Positions 23,021 to 34,995 of a stretch of DNA of 64,000 bases are shown piece by piece. A program made the position numbers and the translations under genes. The DNA comes from Podocnemis expansa. Taxonomy: Eukaryota > Chordata > Testudines > Podocnemididae. Position 1 is the stretch's first letter, and the number at the start of each line of letters is the position of its first letter. A model generated the notes under the pieces. That model did no database searches. It was not told the DNA's origin and saw nothing but the letters and a program-made list of their open reading frames with translations. Location: the NCBI GenBank assembly GCA_007922195.1, contig ML681981.1, forward strand, positions 14,889,771 to 14,953,770, given 5' to 3'.

Positions 23021-24884
23021 CTTTACAGTCACACAATTCAACCTCACTTATATAAGAAAATATGAAATTAAAATCTATTTCCCCCTTAAAAGCAGCCAAA
23101 AGACTGTCATAAGCCTCCCGAATTCATGCTTTAAAGCTAGCCTGCAATTCTTCAGATTAAGAAAGCTACTGAAGTTCAGTTCCGATGTCACATTTTTGGC
23201 GTAAAGCTATGTATTTTACTTGTTTCCTAAGAGTAGATTTCTTTTTGCAACACATTCACTTTTTACATACCAGTGTTACTGGTTTAAGAATGACTCAAAC
23301 AAAGAGAGACTTTCCACAAGGCAATGAGAAAGGTTTATGTGATAGGGCTCTGGTAACCAGCTGCCATACCGCAAGCTGCACACAAAATCAAGTTATTAGC
23401 ACACTGGAGTATGACAACAAAATTTTTATTCAGATGCATTTTGCAACCATGAGAGTAAAACTAGGTTTTCATTAACTACAGATTTGCTCACTTCCACCCA
23501 GCATATTTCAGACCATTCATTTGCTGTACTGGGCATTAACAACATATTAAAGTTACCTTGATCTTCCTGGGTTATTCTGTGCATTTTAACTTTATGAGGC
23601 TTGCATTATTTCATTTCTTCCCTATCTTGTGAGAGCTTCATGTTCAGTTTACAGATTGTTAGACTAAGCCATTGAAATTAATTGTTAACAAAGACAGACA
23701 GATGAAATGGAAAACTTCTGGATTCATGCTCATAATTCAGCACATCGATACAGTGGTTATGAGAAATGGCTTAATAGACTAAAGAAAAATTACCTCAGAT
23801 AAAAAACAAATTCCAGTCATTGTAAAGTGAAATATGAATTCATTAACAAGACAGTAGTAACTCTCATTCTACACAGCTTTAAAATGTAAAGCAGAACTTA
23901 AATCTTATTCTATTTTTATTCATAACATTGTGAAATCAATCTCTAATAATATATCACATATAAAGTTTCTAAAGATTATATACCAGTATATATTTTTAAG
24001 CTCTCCCATTCCCTTGTTATTTTTACAGGCCCTGCTTGACTGAAATGAAGAATTAAGACACAATGATGTGCACACGTGGTCATGTTTCCACCCTGAAGCG
24101 GAGGTGAAGCAGCTATGGGGGTTGGGAGAACACAGCTAAGTAGTGCGGCCCAGAAAGCAAGCAAGGCTCAGTCTAGCCAGGAGGCACATCTAAGATTCCT
24201 GATGCTACCTGAACACAGACAACCGCAAGACAAACAGTTAACTTTTTTTTCTGGCTTCAAGACACCTCACATATAGCTCTCGCCATGACTGCACCTATTG
24301 AGGCCTCATAATAAATTAAAAATACTTTTCCTTGATGGAGCCCCCAACAATGACACCCCTCCACTTTCAGTACACATGAATCAACTAGAATAGGGAGATG
24401 GAAATAGCATCTTCTATCCCTCTGGGGATCACAGCCAAACAAATCAAATCAAATATTATGGTTTACAGCCATACACTGTCCTCACACACTCATTTGCTTC
24501 AGTTGGAGTTGCGAACAAGACTATGACTTAGAGAACAGAAATTTTCATCTGCAAAACCTCAGTACTTCAACTGACATTTCAAGCAAAGCGTATATATTTT
24601 TAAATCATCCTACATTCTTTATGTACAAGTGATTTGCAATGAGGACTTGTACATAAATAATGCTGTAATGCTGTATTTGTACATAAAAAACAGCTGTATC
24701 AGAGCACATGCTCAGCACCTTTTTAATCAAAGCTACTGATGAAACAAATTATCCCATCTGTTGTTCCACTCTGTTTGAATCAATACAACCTGTTTGAGTT
24801 GCTGAAGACATCTGACCTGATCCTCTCATTGCATTTACTTCACTGCATTTATCCCTCCTTCCTATACTTTCTATTTCCATTTTC

Positions 24885-24990
24885 AAGCACCTGATGAAGT
24901 GGGATCTCTCCCACGAAAGCTCATGCAATAAATAAATTTGCTAGTCTTTAAAAGTGTCACAAATGTCCTTGTTTGCAATCCTAAACTAGT
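24885..24990. repeat. Long-inverted-repeat family, right-arm fragment
   Basis: ATGAAGTGGGATCTCTCCCA, CGAAAGCTCATGCAATAAAT and TAGTCTTTAAAAGTGTCAC are the arm sequence of an abundant family seen at a dozen places here. Confidence 0.75.
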
Positions 24991-25438
24991 TCACTAAAGA
25001 GCCAAATTCGGAAGGCAAAACGCAGCATTCTCTCGGGGGGGGGGGGTATGCTGCCAGCAAATCCATTCAGAAATTCATGTTTCGTCACACCCGGATGAGC
25101 AAAGGGCCTTGAGGCTACTGTAATAGTTATGGCTTGATTAACAGGTAGAGTAAGGGAGGGGAATGGATGCCATCCCAGAGACTATGGAAAACCCCCACAA
25201 AGCCCCTTCATTTGACTAGTCATGACTAGACCTAACTTTATTACATTACTCTGCAATAGTTTCTTCATGGGAGCAGGCTGCTGGTCATTTCTAAAGGAAA
25301 GTTTTCACAATGCAAACAGCTGGCCACTAACTATTCTTTGCTAAGACAAAGGTATTCTACTTCAGTCTTAACCATATTGCAGACTTCCTCTAGAATTTAC
25401 AATTTACAAATAAAAAACTGAAAGAAAATAATGCCAAG

Positions 25439-25690
25439 TTCCAAAGGGGCAGCTGTGTTAGTCTAGTAAAGCAAAAACAGCAACGAGTCTTGCGGCACTT
25501 AAAAGACTTAACAGATTTATTTATTGCATGAGCTTTCGTGGGAGAAAAATCTCACTTCATCAGACACTTTGAAGAGGGGGAACTTACAGAACGGGATGAA
25601 AATAAATGCAAGGGAGTGTAAGACATGGGTTCAGGTCATACAGCAACAGCAAATCAGAGCATTTGTATGGATTCAAACTCTAGTGTGAGT
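25439..25690. repeat. Long-inverted-repeat family, left arm plus interior
   Basis: Begins TTCCAAAGGGGCAGCTGTG, continues through TGTTAGTCTAGTAAAGC, GCATGAGCTTTCGTGGGAG and CACTTCATCAGACACTTTG into an interior AACTTACAGAACGGGATGAA also present in the copies at 28304 and 41080. Confidence 0.75.
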
Positions 25691-26029
25691 CATAACAACT
25701 AACCGTTAGTAAAAGAGAGTCTCTTTTAATTATATAAACATAGATAATGTGTTTTATTGCACATGCATAAAGTCAGTTAGTTAACATGAGAAGTCTTGTG
25801 CTACCTCCTCGAGTAAAATTACTGCTATGCATGTTTCCAAAATTAAGCCATTGCATCCTATTAATTTTCATTATCACAATATTTTAAAAACAGATTTACA
25901 ATTATTATAATTTGCCACAATCTTATCTGTAATATATTCACTACAATCTGTGCAATTATAAATAAACAGCATCTACAAGAAACATTTCCTACTATATCCA
26001 GTTGACTACTACAGGATTCCATGCAATGA

Positions 26030-26330
26030 CCTGAACTACCAGTAAGTTATTTATGCCTTCATCACCTCTTAGCTGGACAGTGGGCTACCGCAATGTGGGA
26101 AGACTCTCTGAGAAGGAAGACTTTTTAGCGCTTACTCCAACTGGTACAGAATGCTGCAAGACCTAGCAACGTAAGCTACCATACTGTAAAAGTAGTGACG
26201 CATATTAGAGGTCCCTATGTTCAGGGCGCTCGATGGTCTGCGCCCAGGATATCTAAAAGATTGACTTAAGCTCCAGGATGCACAGTCAACAACTGCACTT
26301 CTCTGAGAGAATGGAGATTATATTAAGGGC
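26030..26330 (+). mobile_element. LINE reverse-transcriptase scrap (L2/CR1/Rex type)
   Basis: Broken frames keep the order of the C-terminal region of non-LTR LINE ORF2: a TACAGAATGCTGCAAGACC block (VQNAAAR in such elements) followed by GCGCTCGATGGTCTGCGCCC (ALHGLAP-like). Frameshifted and non-functional. Named family not determined. Confidence 0.45.
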
Positions 26331-26501
26331 ACAGCTCATCTGTGCTGGAGACAAAGCTTTCTTGGAGGCCAGCCCAACACGTAGATATTACTGTACACAC
26401 ACACAGTAAAATAAATTTGGAAACAAAACATTCTACTACACACTTTTTCCCCCGGGGAGAGAGCATAGGAGAACCAAACCACAAAAAGTCACAATGCTTA
26501 A

Positions 26502-26826
26502 CAGGGGCACTGCTGGTGCCTGGCACACAGGGCACATGCAGCAAGTCCCAGCATCAGTGCCCGAGTGCTCAGGGTGCCCCCCGCCTCTCCCAGCCCCATG
26601 CCCAGCCAGGCATCCAGGGCTGGGGCACCTGCAGTGGTGCCCAAATCTCCTGGCCAAGGATTGAGGCCAGGCTGCCCCACAGTGGTGCCCGCCTCCCCCA
26701 GCCCCGGCAGGAGCCCAATGCCAGGTCAGGCCCAGGGCACCAGAGCATGGCCAGGGAGCAGGGCCCAGGCCTGGGAGAGGCACCTGGGCCCGGGCCCTGG
26801 GTCCTTCCCTGGCAGCAACATTCCTG
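26502..26826. mobile_element. GC-rich non-autonomous hAT element, 325 bp
   Basis: Ends CAGGGGCACTGCTGGTGCC and CTGGCAGCAACATTCCTG are inverted. Flanks ATGCTTAA and ATGCTTCA match at 7 of 8 positions. Internal text (TGGTGCCTGGCACACAGGGC) relates it to the copy at 28928. Open frames of 88-161 codons inside are compositional. Confidence 0.8.
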
Positions 26827-27254
26827 ATGCTTCATGCAAGACCAGTAGGCACTGAAATACTACGGTGACGCACATAGTACAAGACCCCAAAACCTAATAA
26901 TGGTTGGCAAGGGTGTGAAAAATTTTGCAGTCTGAGCCATATAGTTAAGCTAACCTCACCTCCAGCGTAGAGGAGGCTGGGTTGAACCTGGAAGAGTTCT
27001 TCCATCAATTGGCTTGAAATAGTGGTTTATATGCATTGACCAAAACAGCAACAAAAAAATCTATAACGCTATAGCTTTGTTCCATACAGATGGTTCCAGA
27101 CAGTGTGCAATTTAAAAAAAATCTACTGCCAAAATATTTTACAAAAAGAAAGAATAGTGCTTCCACCTGTCTTCGGCTGCTTCAGATTGACACTAAGCAG
27201 AATTTGGTCCACCCCACCACAAGCCAGGCAGCTGCAGAACTGGTGTCATAAATT

Positions 27255-27390
27255 AAAAGCAGCGAGAGTCCTTTGGCATCTAATGGACTTCTTCAGGCGT
27301 AAGCTTTCCTGGGCTTCAGCGATCCATCTGATGAAGTGGGTTGAAGCCCCCGAAAGCTTATGCCCGCAGAAATCTGTTAGTCTCTAAGGC
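27255..27390. repeat. Small hairpin repeat related to the long-inverted-repeat family
   Basis: Two arms close on themselves: GGACTTCTTCAGGCGTAAGC with CTTTCCTGGGCTTCA, then TGAAGTGGGTTGAAGCCC with CGAAAGCTTATGCCCGC. Ends TTAGTCTCTAAGGCGC. Confidence 0.6.
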
Positions 27391-27480
27391 GCAGGGCCGG
27401 CTCTACTGTGAGGCAAGAAACAGACAAGGCTTCAGGTGACGTTTTTTAGGGGCGCCTCACCAGAAACAGTGCTTGGGTTT
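27391..27480. repeat. hAT terminus fragment (CAGGGCCGGCTCTA)
   Basis: CAGGGCCGGCTCTACTGTGA is a typical hAT left end; the matching right end was not found before the CpG island. Confidence 0.4.
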
Positions 27481-27869
27481 GTAGCGCCCCCCTGCAGCGG
27501 AGCAACACTGGTGCAGACGAGCGATGTCATCAGCGGAGTGTGATGCTGCTGTCCCCTTTCGGTGCCCCTCAAACGCCCGCACCCCCTGCAATGCCTACCC
27601 GGCTTACCAGGCTGCGCCAGCCCTGCACCTAGCCACCCTAAACATCAGGCTGGCTCCCGCCTCTTCAACTCTTTCCTAGCAGGGCAGGCTCTGTTAGTCA
27701 ACCTGCAGCCTAAGCCATGTAGGCAGAGTGCCCTTTAAATCCCCCTGCAGACAGACACTGGAGATTGATGCACTTTGGAAAACCCCTTTCAACCTCCAGG
27801 AATGAGATGGGGGGAGGCACCAAATCAAAATTTAGCTTGGGGCGCCAGAGGACTCTTGCTGTCCCGACG

Positions 27870-28330
27870 AGCACCAGCGGCTCCGGCCCCAGCCCGGGCG
27901 GGATGCTGAGCCCCGCCATGCCCGCGGCCACCCCGGCTTTCCTCTGCCGGGGCTGGTCCCGCACGTGCGGCCCCTGCGCGCCCGCGGAAGGCGAGGCCGA
28001 GCGGCGCGGAGGCTCTTACCGGGAAGGCGCCGGTCCCGGGCGCGGGCTGGCGAGAGGCCGGCCCCTGCGGCAGCCGAGCGCGGGGCCGTGGGCGGCCGCC
28101 GGCGGAGGAGGAGCTCGGCTCGCCCCGCCACGCAGGAAGCGGCAGCAGCGCCGGAGCAGCCGCCTGCCGATGCCGCCTGGGCGGTGTCAGCCGGCGAGAC
28201 GCAGCCTCTGCCCCGCTGCGGATCCCCGCCTGCTCCCTCCCCGGCCCTGCCGCATCCTTCCGAGCCTCGGGCCACAAAACCGGGCTGGGGCGGAGGGCGT
28301 CTTGCCAAGGGGCAGCTGGGTTAGGCTAGT
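27870..28330 (-). promoter_or_regulatory. STAMBPL1: CpG island, STAMBPL1 promoter and non-coding first exon
   Basis: A sharply GC- and CpG-rich block in an AT-rich window, at the 5' end of STAMBPL1. On the minus strand a strong splice donor (CCCG|GTAAGAG) has its last exon base at 28020, so exon 1 probably runs from somewhere in 28150-28300 down to 28020 and is untranslated; it would join exon 2 at 15774. The transcription start cannot be fixed from sequence. Long open frames on both strands here (for example 27765-28421) are expected from high GC and show no family similarity. The upstream edge abuts repeat-derived DNA from about 28304. Confidence 0.75.
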
Positions 28331-28600
28331 CGGCAGGAAACACAAGGCGTCCTGTGGCGCTTGGAGACTGACAGGTGTATTTTTTAGTGGAAAAGCAACA
28401 AGGAGTCGTGTGGCACTTTAACAGATTTATTTTTCGCATGAGCTTTGGTGGGAGAAGATCCCGCTTCCTCAGATGCTTCGAAGATGGGGGAACTTACAGA
28501 AAGGGATGAAACTAAATGCAAGGGGTGTGAAACCTAGGATCAGGTCATACCGTAACAGCAAATCAGAGCAGTTTACAGGCTCAAACCAAGGGAAGTCTGA
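28304..28600. repeat. Long-inverted-repeat family, two partial copies beside the CpG island
   Basis: TTGCCAAGGGGCAGCTGGG starts one arm (to about 28388); a second partial arm follows from about 28390 (GGAAAAGCAACAAGGAGTCG, GAGCTTTGGTGGGAGAAGAT) and runs into the interior AACTTACAGAAAGGGATGAA. It lies directly upstream of the STAMBPL1 promoter. Confidence 0.65.
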
Positions 28601-28752
28601 AGTCAAATTACCCTTTGTAATGGGAAAAGAAGCCATAGTCTCGATTCAGTCCTGCTTTCACAGAATTTAGCTTGCATATTAATTCGAGTTCAGCTGCCTC
28701 TCTTTGAAGTCTTGATGTCCCAGGTACAGCTCTAACAACAGTTGTTAACAAA

Positions 28753-29210
28753 AAACTGGCGCTGGGATTTGGGGCATGGCGCCAGCGACGCCCCTCCTAA
28801 CAGATTTATTTTTCACATGAGCTTTCGTGGGAGAAGATTGCAAATCATCAGATGCTTCTCCACCTTCGAAGCGTCTGACGAAGTGGGATTTTGTCCCGCA
28901 AAAGCTCCTGAGAAAAATAAATGTTAGCAGGGGTGGCACTGGCGCCTGGCCCACGGGGCCTGTGCCCCAAATCTCAGCGCCAGTGCCCCAGGTCCTGGCA
29001 GGGCCCCTGCTTCTCCCAGTCTCCAGCCGCCCATGGCGGCAGTGGCGGCTGCTTCCAGCCCCTTCCTAGGCCAGGCGGCCCCACAGCCGCAGCTGCTGCT
29101 CCCTGCCCTGTCCCCAGCCAGGGGCATGGCCTGCGGTCACAGGGTGGGGCCTGGCCTGGTGCCCAGGTCCTTCCCCAGGGCAGTGACACTCCTGTCTGTT
29201 AGTCTTTAAG
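28753..29210. repeat. Composite inverted duplication carrying a hAT insertion in both arms
   Basis: The left arm at about 28754-28860 reads ACTGGCGCTGGGATTTGGGG, then CGCCCCTCCTAACAGATTTA. The reverse complement of about 28865-28985 reads the same series, including the join between hAT sequence and the TTAG of the host repeat. The left arm lacks about 15 bases present in the right. Confidence 0.65.
28928..29194. mobile_element. GC-rich non-autonomous hAT element, 267 bp
   Basis: Ends CAGGGGTGGCACTGGCGCC and GGGCAGTGACACTCCTG; flanks AATGTTAG and TCTGTTAG share TGTTAG. Inserted in the TGTTAGTCTTTAAG word of a long-inverted-repeat copy. Same group as 26502-26826. Confidence 0.75.
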
Positions 29211-29350
29211 GGCCATAGGACCTTTTAATTTTTTGGTGGGGGAATGCCAGCCTTGTGTTGCGGTGGCTTTCATGCCAGTTACCTCTTATGCTAATCTAAT
29301 TAGGTGGAGGTTTAACAAAATAATGAATTTTGTCCAGTATGTACTTAGGG

Positions 29351-29462
29351 CAGGGGTCACAAACATGCAGCCCCTAAAGCTATTTCCTACAGCCCACAGC
29401 GACACTACTGTTACTGATACTTGCAATATTGTTGTATGGAAAGGTTTCAGTGGTGTGGCCCT
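29351..29462. mobile_element. hAT fragment, CAGGGGTCTCAAAC group
   Basis: Begins CAGGGGTCACAAACATGCAG and contains GATACTTGCAATATTGTTGT and GGTTTCAGTGGTGTGGCCCT, the reverse-order text of the two intact copies at 54812 and 55499. The right end is lost. Confidence 0.6.
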
Positions 29463-29799
29463 CAGTCTAACGTACTAGTTCTCATATAGCCCTCGTGGGG
29501 GTCCGTCTCGTCTGTGCTTTGTCTGCACAGTCTCAGAATGTAATTGGTTTTATTAAAACGGGCAATGTATAAACTGAAGGCAACAGTCAAGAGGCAGTTT
29601 AATGAAAATAAATATACCAAGATATGAATCTGGCAAGCAAGAAGATTGCTCCAGTGGAATGACAAAGGGACTTTGGTATCTCTGGTAATAAATTATAAAT
29701 ACCTAGAGTAGGCAGATTAGGTGTATGATAAAGTGCAGGTGTTGTGTGCTGTCACATTGGTCCAAGTACAATTTTCTCTTTCTCAACTTTCCTCTTTTA

Positions 29800-30574
29800 C
29801 CCTGTTACTCAGTATGCTGCAGTAGTCAAAAAAGCTAACAGAATATTAGGAAACTTTGGGAAATGGAGAAATAAGACAGAAAAGATCATAATGCTATGGT
29901 GCAAACCCACAGTATAAACCTATGGTGCAACCCACATCTTGATTATGTGCAGTTCACGTCACCCCATCTCAAAGAAAAATATTGGAAAAGGTATAGAGAA
30001 GGGCAACAAAAATGAAGAAGGATGTGGAACAATTTCCGTATGAGGTAAGATTAACAGTATTGGGACATTTCACTTGGAAAAGAGATGGCGAAAAGGAGGT
30101 AACAGTAGAGGGCTATAAAATTGAGAAGGGTATGGAGAAAATGAATAAGCAGGCATTATTTACTCCACACAATACAAGAACCAGGGGTCACCCAATGAAA
30201 TTAATGGGTAGCCTGTTTAAAGCAAAAGGAATTAGTTCTTCTCCTAGTGTACAGTCAACTTGTGGAACTCATTGCCAGGGGATATTGTGAAGGCCAAAAC
30301 TGTAATGGGGTTAAAAAGAAGAGTAAGTCCATGGAAGATGAGGCTGCCAATAGCTAGTCCCCAAGATAGTCAGGGATGCAACCTTGTTGGCTTGGTGACT
30401 CTGATCTCTGATTGCCAGAAAAAGGGAGAGGCTGATGGGATAGATCACTCAAAGATTACCTGTTCTCTTCAGTCTCTCTGAATCATGTGACACTGGCCAC
30501 TGTCAGAAGACAAGATACTAGGCTAGATGGACCATTTGGTCCCATCTGACCCAGTATGGTTGTTCTTATGTTTT
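29800..30574 (+). mobile_element. CR1 LINE, 3' part, sense orientation
   Basis: Decayed C-terminal ORF2 followed by the family 3' UTR. Readable pieces include KKANRILGNFGKW near the start and YEVRLTVLGHF at about 30040-30075, where intact CR1 has YEERLxxLGLFSLEKRRLRGDL. Ends TGACCCAGTATGGTTGTTCTTATG, the CR1 tail typical of turtles. Several stops and frameshifts; 5'-truncated as most CR1 copies are. Confidence 0.9.
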
Positions 30575-31069
30575 AGCACATTTGGCCTAAGAAACCTTCT
30601 GCAGTGCTAACTTTGAAACAGAGCAATTTTTATAGTACTGCTTCTCATTATTATTATTATTTAATTGCCACCCAATACGCACTAAGTGCTTTTCTGATGT
30701 ATCAGCTGATTGTAGAGTTTTCAGTTGAAGGCTCTGACCCTGCAAAGATTTACATGTGTTCTTAAAACTTTATACACTGAACAAACCTGGGGGATTGAGA
30801 CCTCTGCAGCATTAGAACCTAATCTTTCAAATGGCTCAACAACTGGACTTCTGTGGCCTCTCAGAGCCCCATTCCTTGCATGGATTTAATTACAGGATCT
30901 GGGCCTAAGCAGACAAAATCCAGATGAAGAACTGGGGAACAAGAAGCAGCATAAAAACAAAGTGATCACAGTAGGAGGTTCTAATTAGTTCAAGTTATAC
31001 ATGAAACATAAAATCTGTCCTTCCTCTTTTCAATGGCCTGCCGGTCCACACAGGTCAGAAGAGGAAAGG

Positions 31070-31240
31070 TGGGCCAGCGGTCAGATACTAGACTGGGATT
31101 GAGGAGACTAGCAGTCAACTACATGTTTCACCAGGGACTTCTGGTTATGAGCTCAGCAATTCAGATAGCCTCCTTGTTTCTCATCTGTAAAGTGGGAATA
31201 ACAATGGTTTTGTGAGGATAAATACATTAAAAATTGTGAA
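31070..31240 (+). mobile_element. MIR-type SINE (CORE-SINE), sense
   Basis: Diagnostic 3' half TTTCTCATCTGTAAAGTGGG then AATAACAATG and TTGTGAGGATAAATACATTA; upstream ATACTAGACTGGGATTGAGG and CTTCTGGTTATGAGCTCAGC fit the tRNA-related and core parts. An ancient amniote repeat. Confidence 0.8.
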
Positions 31241-32554
31241 ATCTCAGTTTCCATGGTGATGAGGGAAGCCATGTGTACCACAGGTAGGTAGGTACCTAGG
31301 GTCTAGCTGTGACTATGTTCCTAAATTCTAGTGGCTGGTTCAAAAATCTATAGAAAGTATATAATTTTCTATTACATTCTCCAGGAGTTTTCCAAAGAGA
31401 TATGGAGCATAAAGAGAAGTGCCATAGATTGGAAGAGCTCTTCCACCTGACTAACATAGCTCAGAAAAATGGTAATTCAGCCATGTCAATGTTTCTTTAA
31501 AAGCAGCACACAGAAATTTCCTTGCCTTCTACTGATCTATCTTTTGGGCAAACAAGTTCCATTACAATTGTTTTCTTTTTTTAAAGGTTTTTTTTTAATC
31601 CTTTGTACTGCAGAAATATGTTTTGACACAGTCACTGATTTATTGCTTAATTTTAATTATATTTATGTCTTGGTTGGAGGGCAGCATAGTATGTATATTC
31701 ATTTGTGCTCTGGTGGAACATATTTATCTCATGTCCTTCAAAAAGAACCTAGAGATTCCTTCAGTGGAGGCTGAAGATTAATATTACATATAATGAATTA
31801 ATGGTGCAGGTAAACTGGGTAATAATATACATAGAGAAGGAAAGGCTAGTTTGTAATCTCTTAAGTAAAACCCCTTAAGACAATCAATAACCAGCAATGA
31901 ATAAAAGATTAACAATAAATTTATCTAGCCTCTCAAAGTCTTGTTAAAAATTGTACGAAGTATGGCAAAGAGGGCAGTTAGTACATTGTTAGAATAAATA
32001 AAATATGCAAACTACACATTACATCACAGTAATAAACCTGCCAATTAGCTAGCTACAGTTTTAAAAGCTATTTAGTGGTGTGCTCTGCTCTAATTTTAAT
32101 TCCAACAGATTAAGATTTCCTGCCTGTATTTATGGTTTTATAGTATAATTTGGTATGGTAAAATTCTTCTCATGTCCACAACCACATATGTATTATTGTT
32201 CATATTTCACAGCTTCTGGTTTCACTTTTTAGTGTCAGAGACCAGTCTGACTAGGGCATATTTACACAGTGGGTTTGATCCTACAGCCTTTACTCAGGTG
32301 AACAATCCCACTGACCTCAGTGAGACTACTAATGTGATTAAGGGCAACAAAAGTGGGCTCATTCTTAGTTCACATTTTAAAAAGCAGCAGGGCTCATTTT
32401 AATCTGGAGTTGTGTACTTGCAGTATTGTCAGTTGTTAGCATTCTAGAATCATAAATCAGGGTACAAAAATCAAAAGCTTGTCTTACAAATCATGAGATT
32501 TAAAATAGTGGTTTTGGGTTCTTTTTATTTACTTTCTAGGGTTTGAGCTTCTCA

Positions 32555-32803
32555 GGGTACATCTACACTGCAGCTGGGAGTGAACCACCCAAACTGGCTA
32601 GATAAGCTTCTGCTAGAGAGCTAAAAGTAACAGTATGAATGTTGCTATCAAGCCTCAGGACTTGGGTGGGCTTGAAAACTGAGTTCTGTCCCAAGCCACA
32701 ATGTCTACACTGTTCTTTTTAGAATGCTAGCATGGGTCCCACTAACGTCAGTCTATCTACCTGGGCAGGGAGGCTCGCCCCCAGCTGCAGTGTAGCTATA
32801 CTA
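32555..32803. mobile_element. MITE of the GTCTACACTG group, 249 bp
   Basis: GGGTACATCTACACTGCAGC at the left and CCCAGCTGCAGTGTAGCTAT at the right are long inverted ends. No coding capacity. Intergenic. Confidence 0.7.
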
Positions 32804-34426
32804 TTATGTTCATGTTTTCAAGCTATTCTTCACAACTAGGAGGGCTAGAAATTTGCTTTTGTATTGTAAGTGAAACCCAGAATCATATAACCACATGATT
32901 TTGGGAGCTGGGGCTTTAAGAAAAACAACAGATACCATGAAAGTTGGCAGCAGTGAACTTAAAGTGGGGGAAATGGGGAAGGGAGGTTTCCTCCTCCCAT
33001 ACATCCCTAGCGGGCACCAGGCGCACTCCTAACTAGGGTTAGAGAACGCAAGACCCAGTTTCAGCTCATGCCTAGATTGGCATTAGAAAGGAGAATAGGC
33101 AATGGCCTGCCTCTCTACTCTAGCCAGCAAAGCTCTTCTCACTCATAGGGTATAATGGGGGCTATGCCCCAAAGACAACTTTCCTGGAGCAGATATAATG
33201 CTTTCAGGAAATCCTTTTGGAGATATGTACCTTCCTCCTGCCCACACCCAGAGCATACAAACACAGGTAAGTTTTCAAGCATAACTTCATGAAGATCAAT
33301 AAAATACCACCTCAAAGAGCACCGTCTTTCCAGCATGGCCAGAGAAAAGATGATTCACCAGAAGAAATGCAGATATGAAAGGCTACTCTAAAGCATCTCT
33401 AACTGTTTGGCTCCATGGCATGGATGGGAAGTCCTGCCAGTGGACATGGGTGTAGAACATCATGTACAAAACTGTTGAACAGAATTGTGGCCCTAAACAC
33501 GTTTTCTGCAATCTGTTCAATAAAGCATTTGGCTCTTGTGGCCATTAAATCACATTGACAAATCCGAGCAAAGCCCAATCCTACTAGGCTTTCATCCTCA
33601 AAACTGGGAATACCTTCTAACTAGGCAGGGGGCTAAAAACACCAAACACATTGCAGAGTCCAAGGGGGAAGAAGTTCTGCCAGGCAGGACTGATGAACAC
33701 AATTTAGACAGGCACACTGGGACACTGGCTGACCAGCATTCCAGCTCTTGAAAAGACTTTAGGTCTCAGCCGAGCACTGATAAATTCATTGTTGGAGACC
33801 AATCTTAGTATTGGGTCTAAGTTTTGTTACAATAGGTATTGGACTTATGACAACATGTTCTGTGTTAGACTTTTATGAAATGCTCATAAATTGTTATTTG
33901 CATTAATCTCACAATATCTATAGCAAAACAAACAAGGGGTCCTTGATGCAGCTGTCCCTCTGGAACAATATGTTTAGCGGGTGCTGTTAGGTAACATTTA
34001 AGTTTTTGCTTTGAAATCATAAAAAAAATTTGCTGTGAAACTGTGAACAGTCAGGATCGACTCCTGCCCAACCGGAAGGCCTGTCAAAACCAAACAGGTC
34101 GTTGTGGGATATTGCAGTACAGAGACTTTGTCAGTTGATCCAGCACACCACTGAAGAGACTCTGGGCAGAAGGTCTCATCCAAAGAGCCTGAATTCTGGA
34201 AGAAGGAAATAAAAATAGCTGACAAGAACATTTTCATCTTGCAGTTTTGCCTCTCACAGGCCTGGAGCTATGAAACAGAAGCAGAGAGCCCCAGGTTAAC
34301 TTGGGTTAGTGCTAAAAGACATTCAGAGCAGACAAAACACTGCAACTGTCATTTTTTGGAACCTTAGGTTGTAACTTATTTATGTACATATGTTTGCCTG
34401 CTTTTACCTTGTAACAACTCTAATTT

Positions 34427-34450
34427 TTGTTTGTTTGTTTGTTTGTTTAG
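34427..34450. repeat. (GTTT)n microsatellite
   Basis: Six tandem GTTT units. Confidence 0.9.
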
Positions 34451-34839
34451 ATAATGAATCTTTAGATATTTTACTATAGGATCAGCTGCAGGTATTATTT
34501 TTGGTGTGAGATCTAAGGTACAAACAGATCTGGAGTCACTGACTGGTCTCACTGGACTTGGAGCAACCCAAATATTTTGTGATCTTTGGTGTATGGCAAT
34601 TAAATGTCACTAAATCCAGCTTTTTGAACATACTCATATATGTTGTAATGGGCTTATGATGTCTCCTTTACCTTCCCTGCCCTTAAATCATTGCTCAAAT
34701 GTCTGAAAAACTATTGCAAGAAAATGTGATTTTGCTATTTAAATTACAGAATTTAGTGTAATAAAATTCGACAGATTTTAAAAGCAGTCACTGATTTTGT
34801 GTGCTTCAGATTTTGGACACCCAGCTGAAGACAAAAAGC

Positions 34840-34995
34840 CTCAAGTTCCCCCATCTTCAAAGAATCTCATAAAGTAGGATTTTTGCCCACGAAAGCTCAT
34901 GCAATAAATAAAAATGTGAATCTTTAAAAGGGTCACAGGACTTCTTGTTTGTTTTGTTGAATTAAACTAACATGACTACCCTTTGGAACTTGATT
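34840..34995. repeat. Long-inverted-repeat family, right arm
   Basis: Contains CATCTTCAAAGAATCTCATA, CCCACGAAAGCTCATGCAAT and ends CTAACATGACTACCCTTTGGAA, giving the conserved TTTGGAA terminus. Confidence 0.75.

Larger units (their letters stand above)
15775..28017 (-). other. STAMBPL1: STAMBPL1 intron 1
   Basis: About 12.2 kb between the non-coding first exon and exon 2. Recognisable content is confined to the repeats listed separately. Stretches 15.8-17.0, 17.7-22.8 and 23.0-24.8 kb are AT-rich and show no gene or named repeat to me. Confidence 0.7.

Noticed and set aside
26342..26855. 161-codon and overlapping frames
   Set aside because: They coincide with a GC-rich hAT element flanked by an 8-bp duplication; no protein family similarity.
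27765..28421. 218-codon plus-strand open frame over the CpG island, with 150-158-codon frames opposite
   Set aside because: High GC depletes stop codons; composition is Arg/Ala/Pro/Gly on every frame, no domain, and the block is explained as the STAMBPL1 promoter and untranslated exon.
30012..30481. Plus-strand frames that look protein-like
   Set aside because: They are the decayed C terminus of CR1 ORF2, not a host gene.
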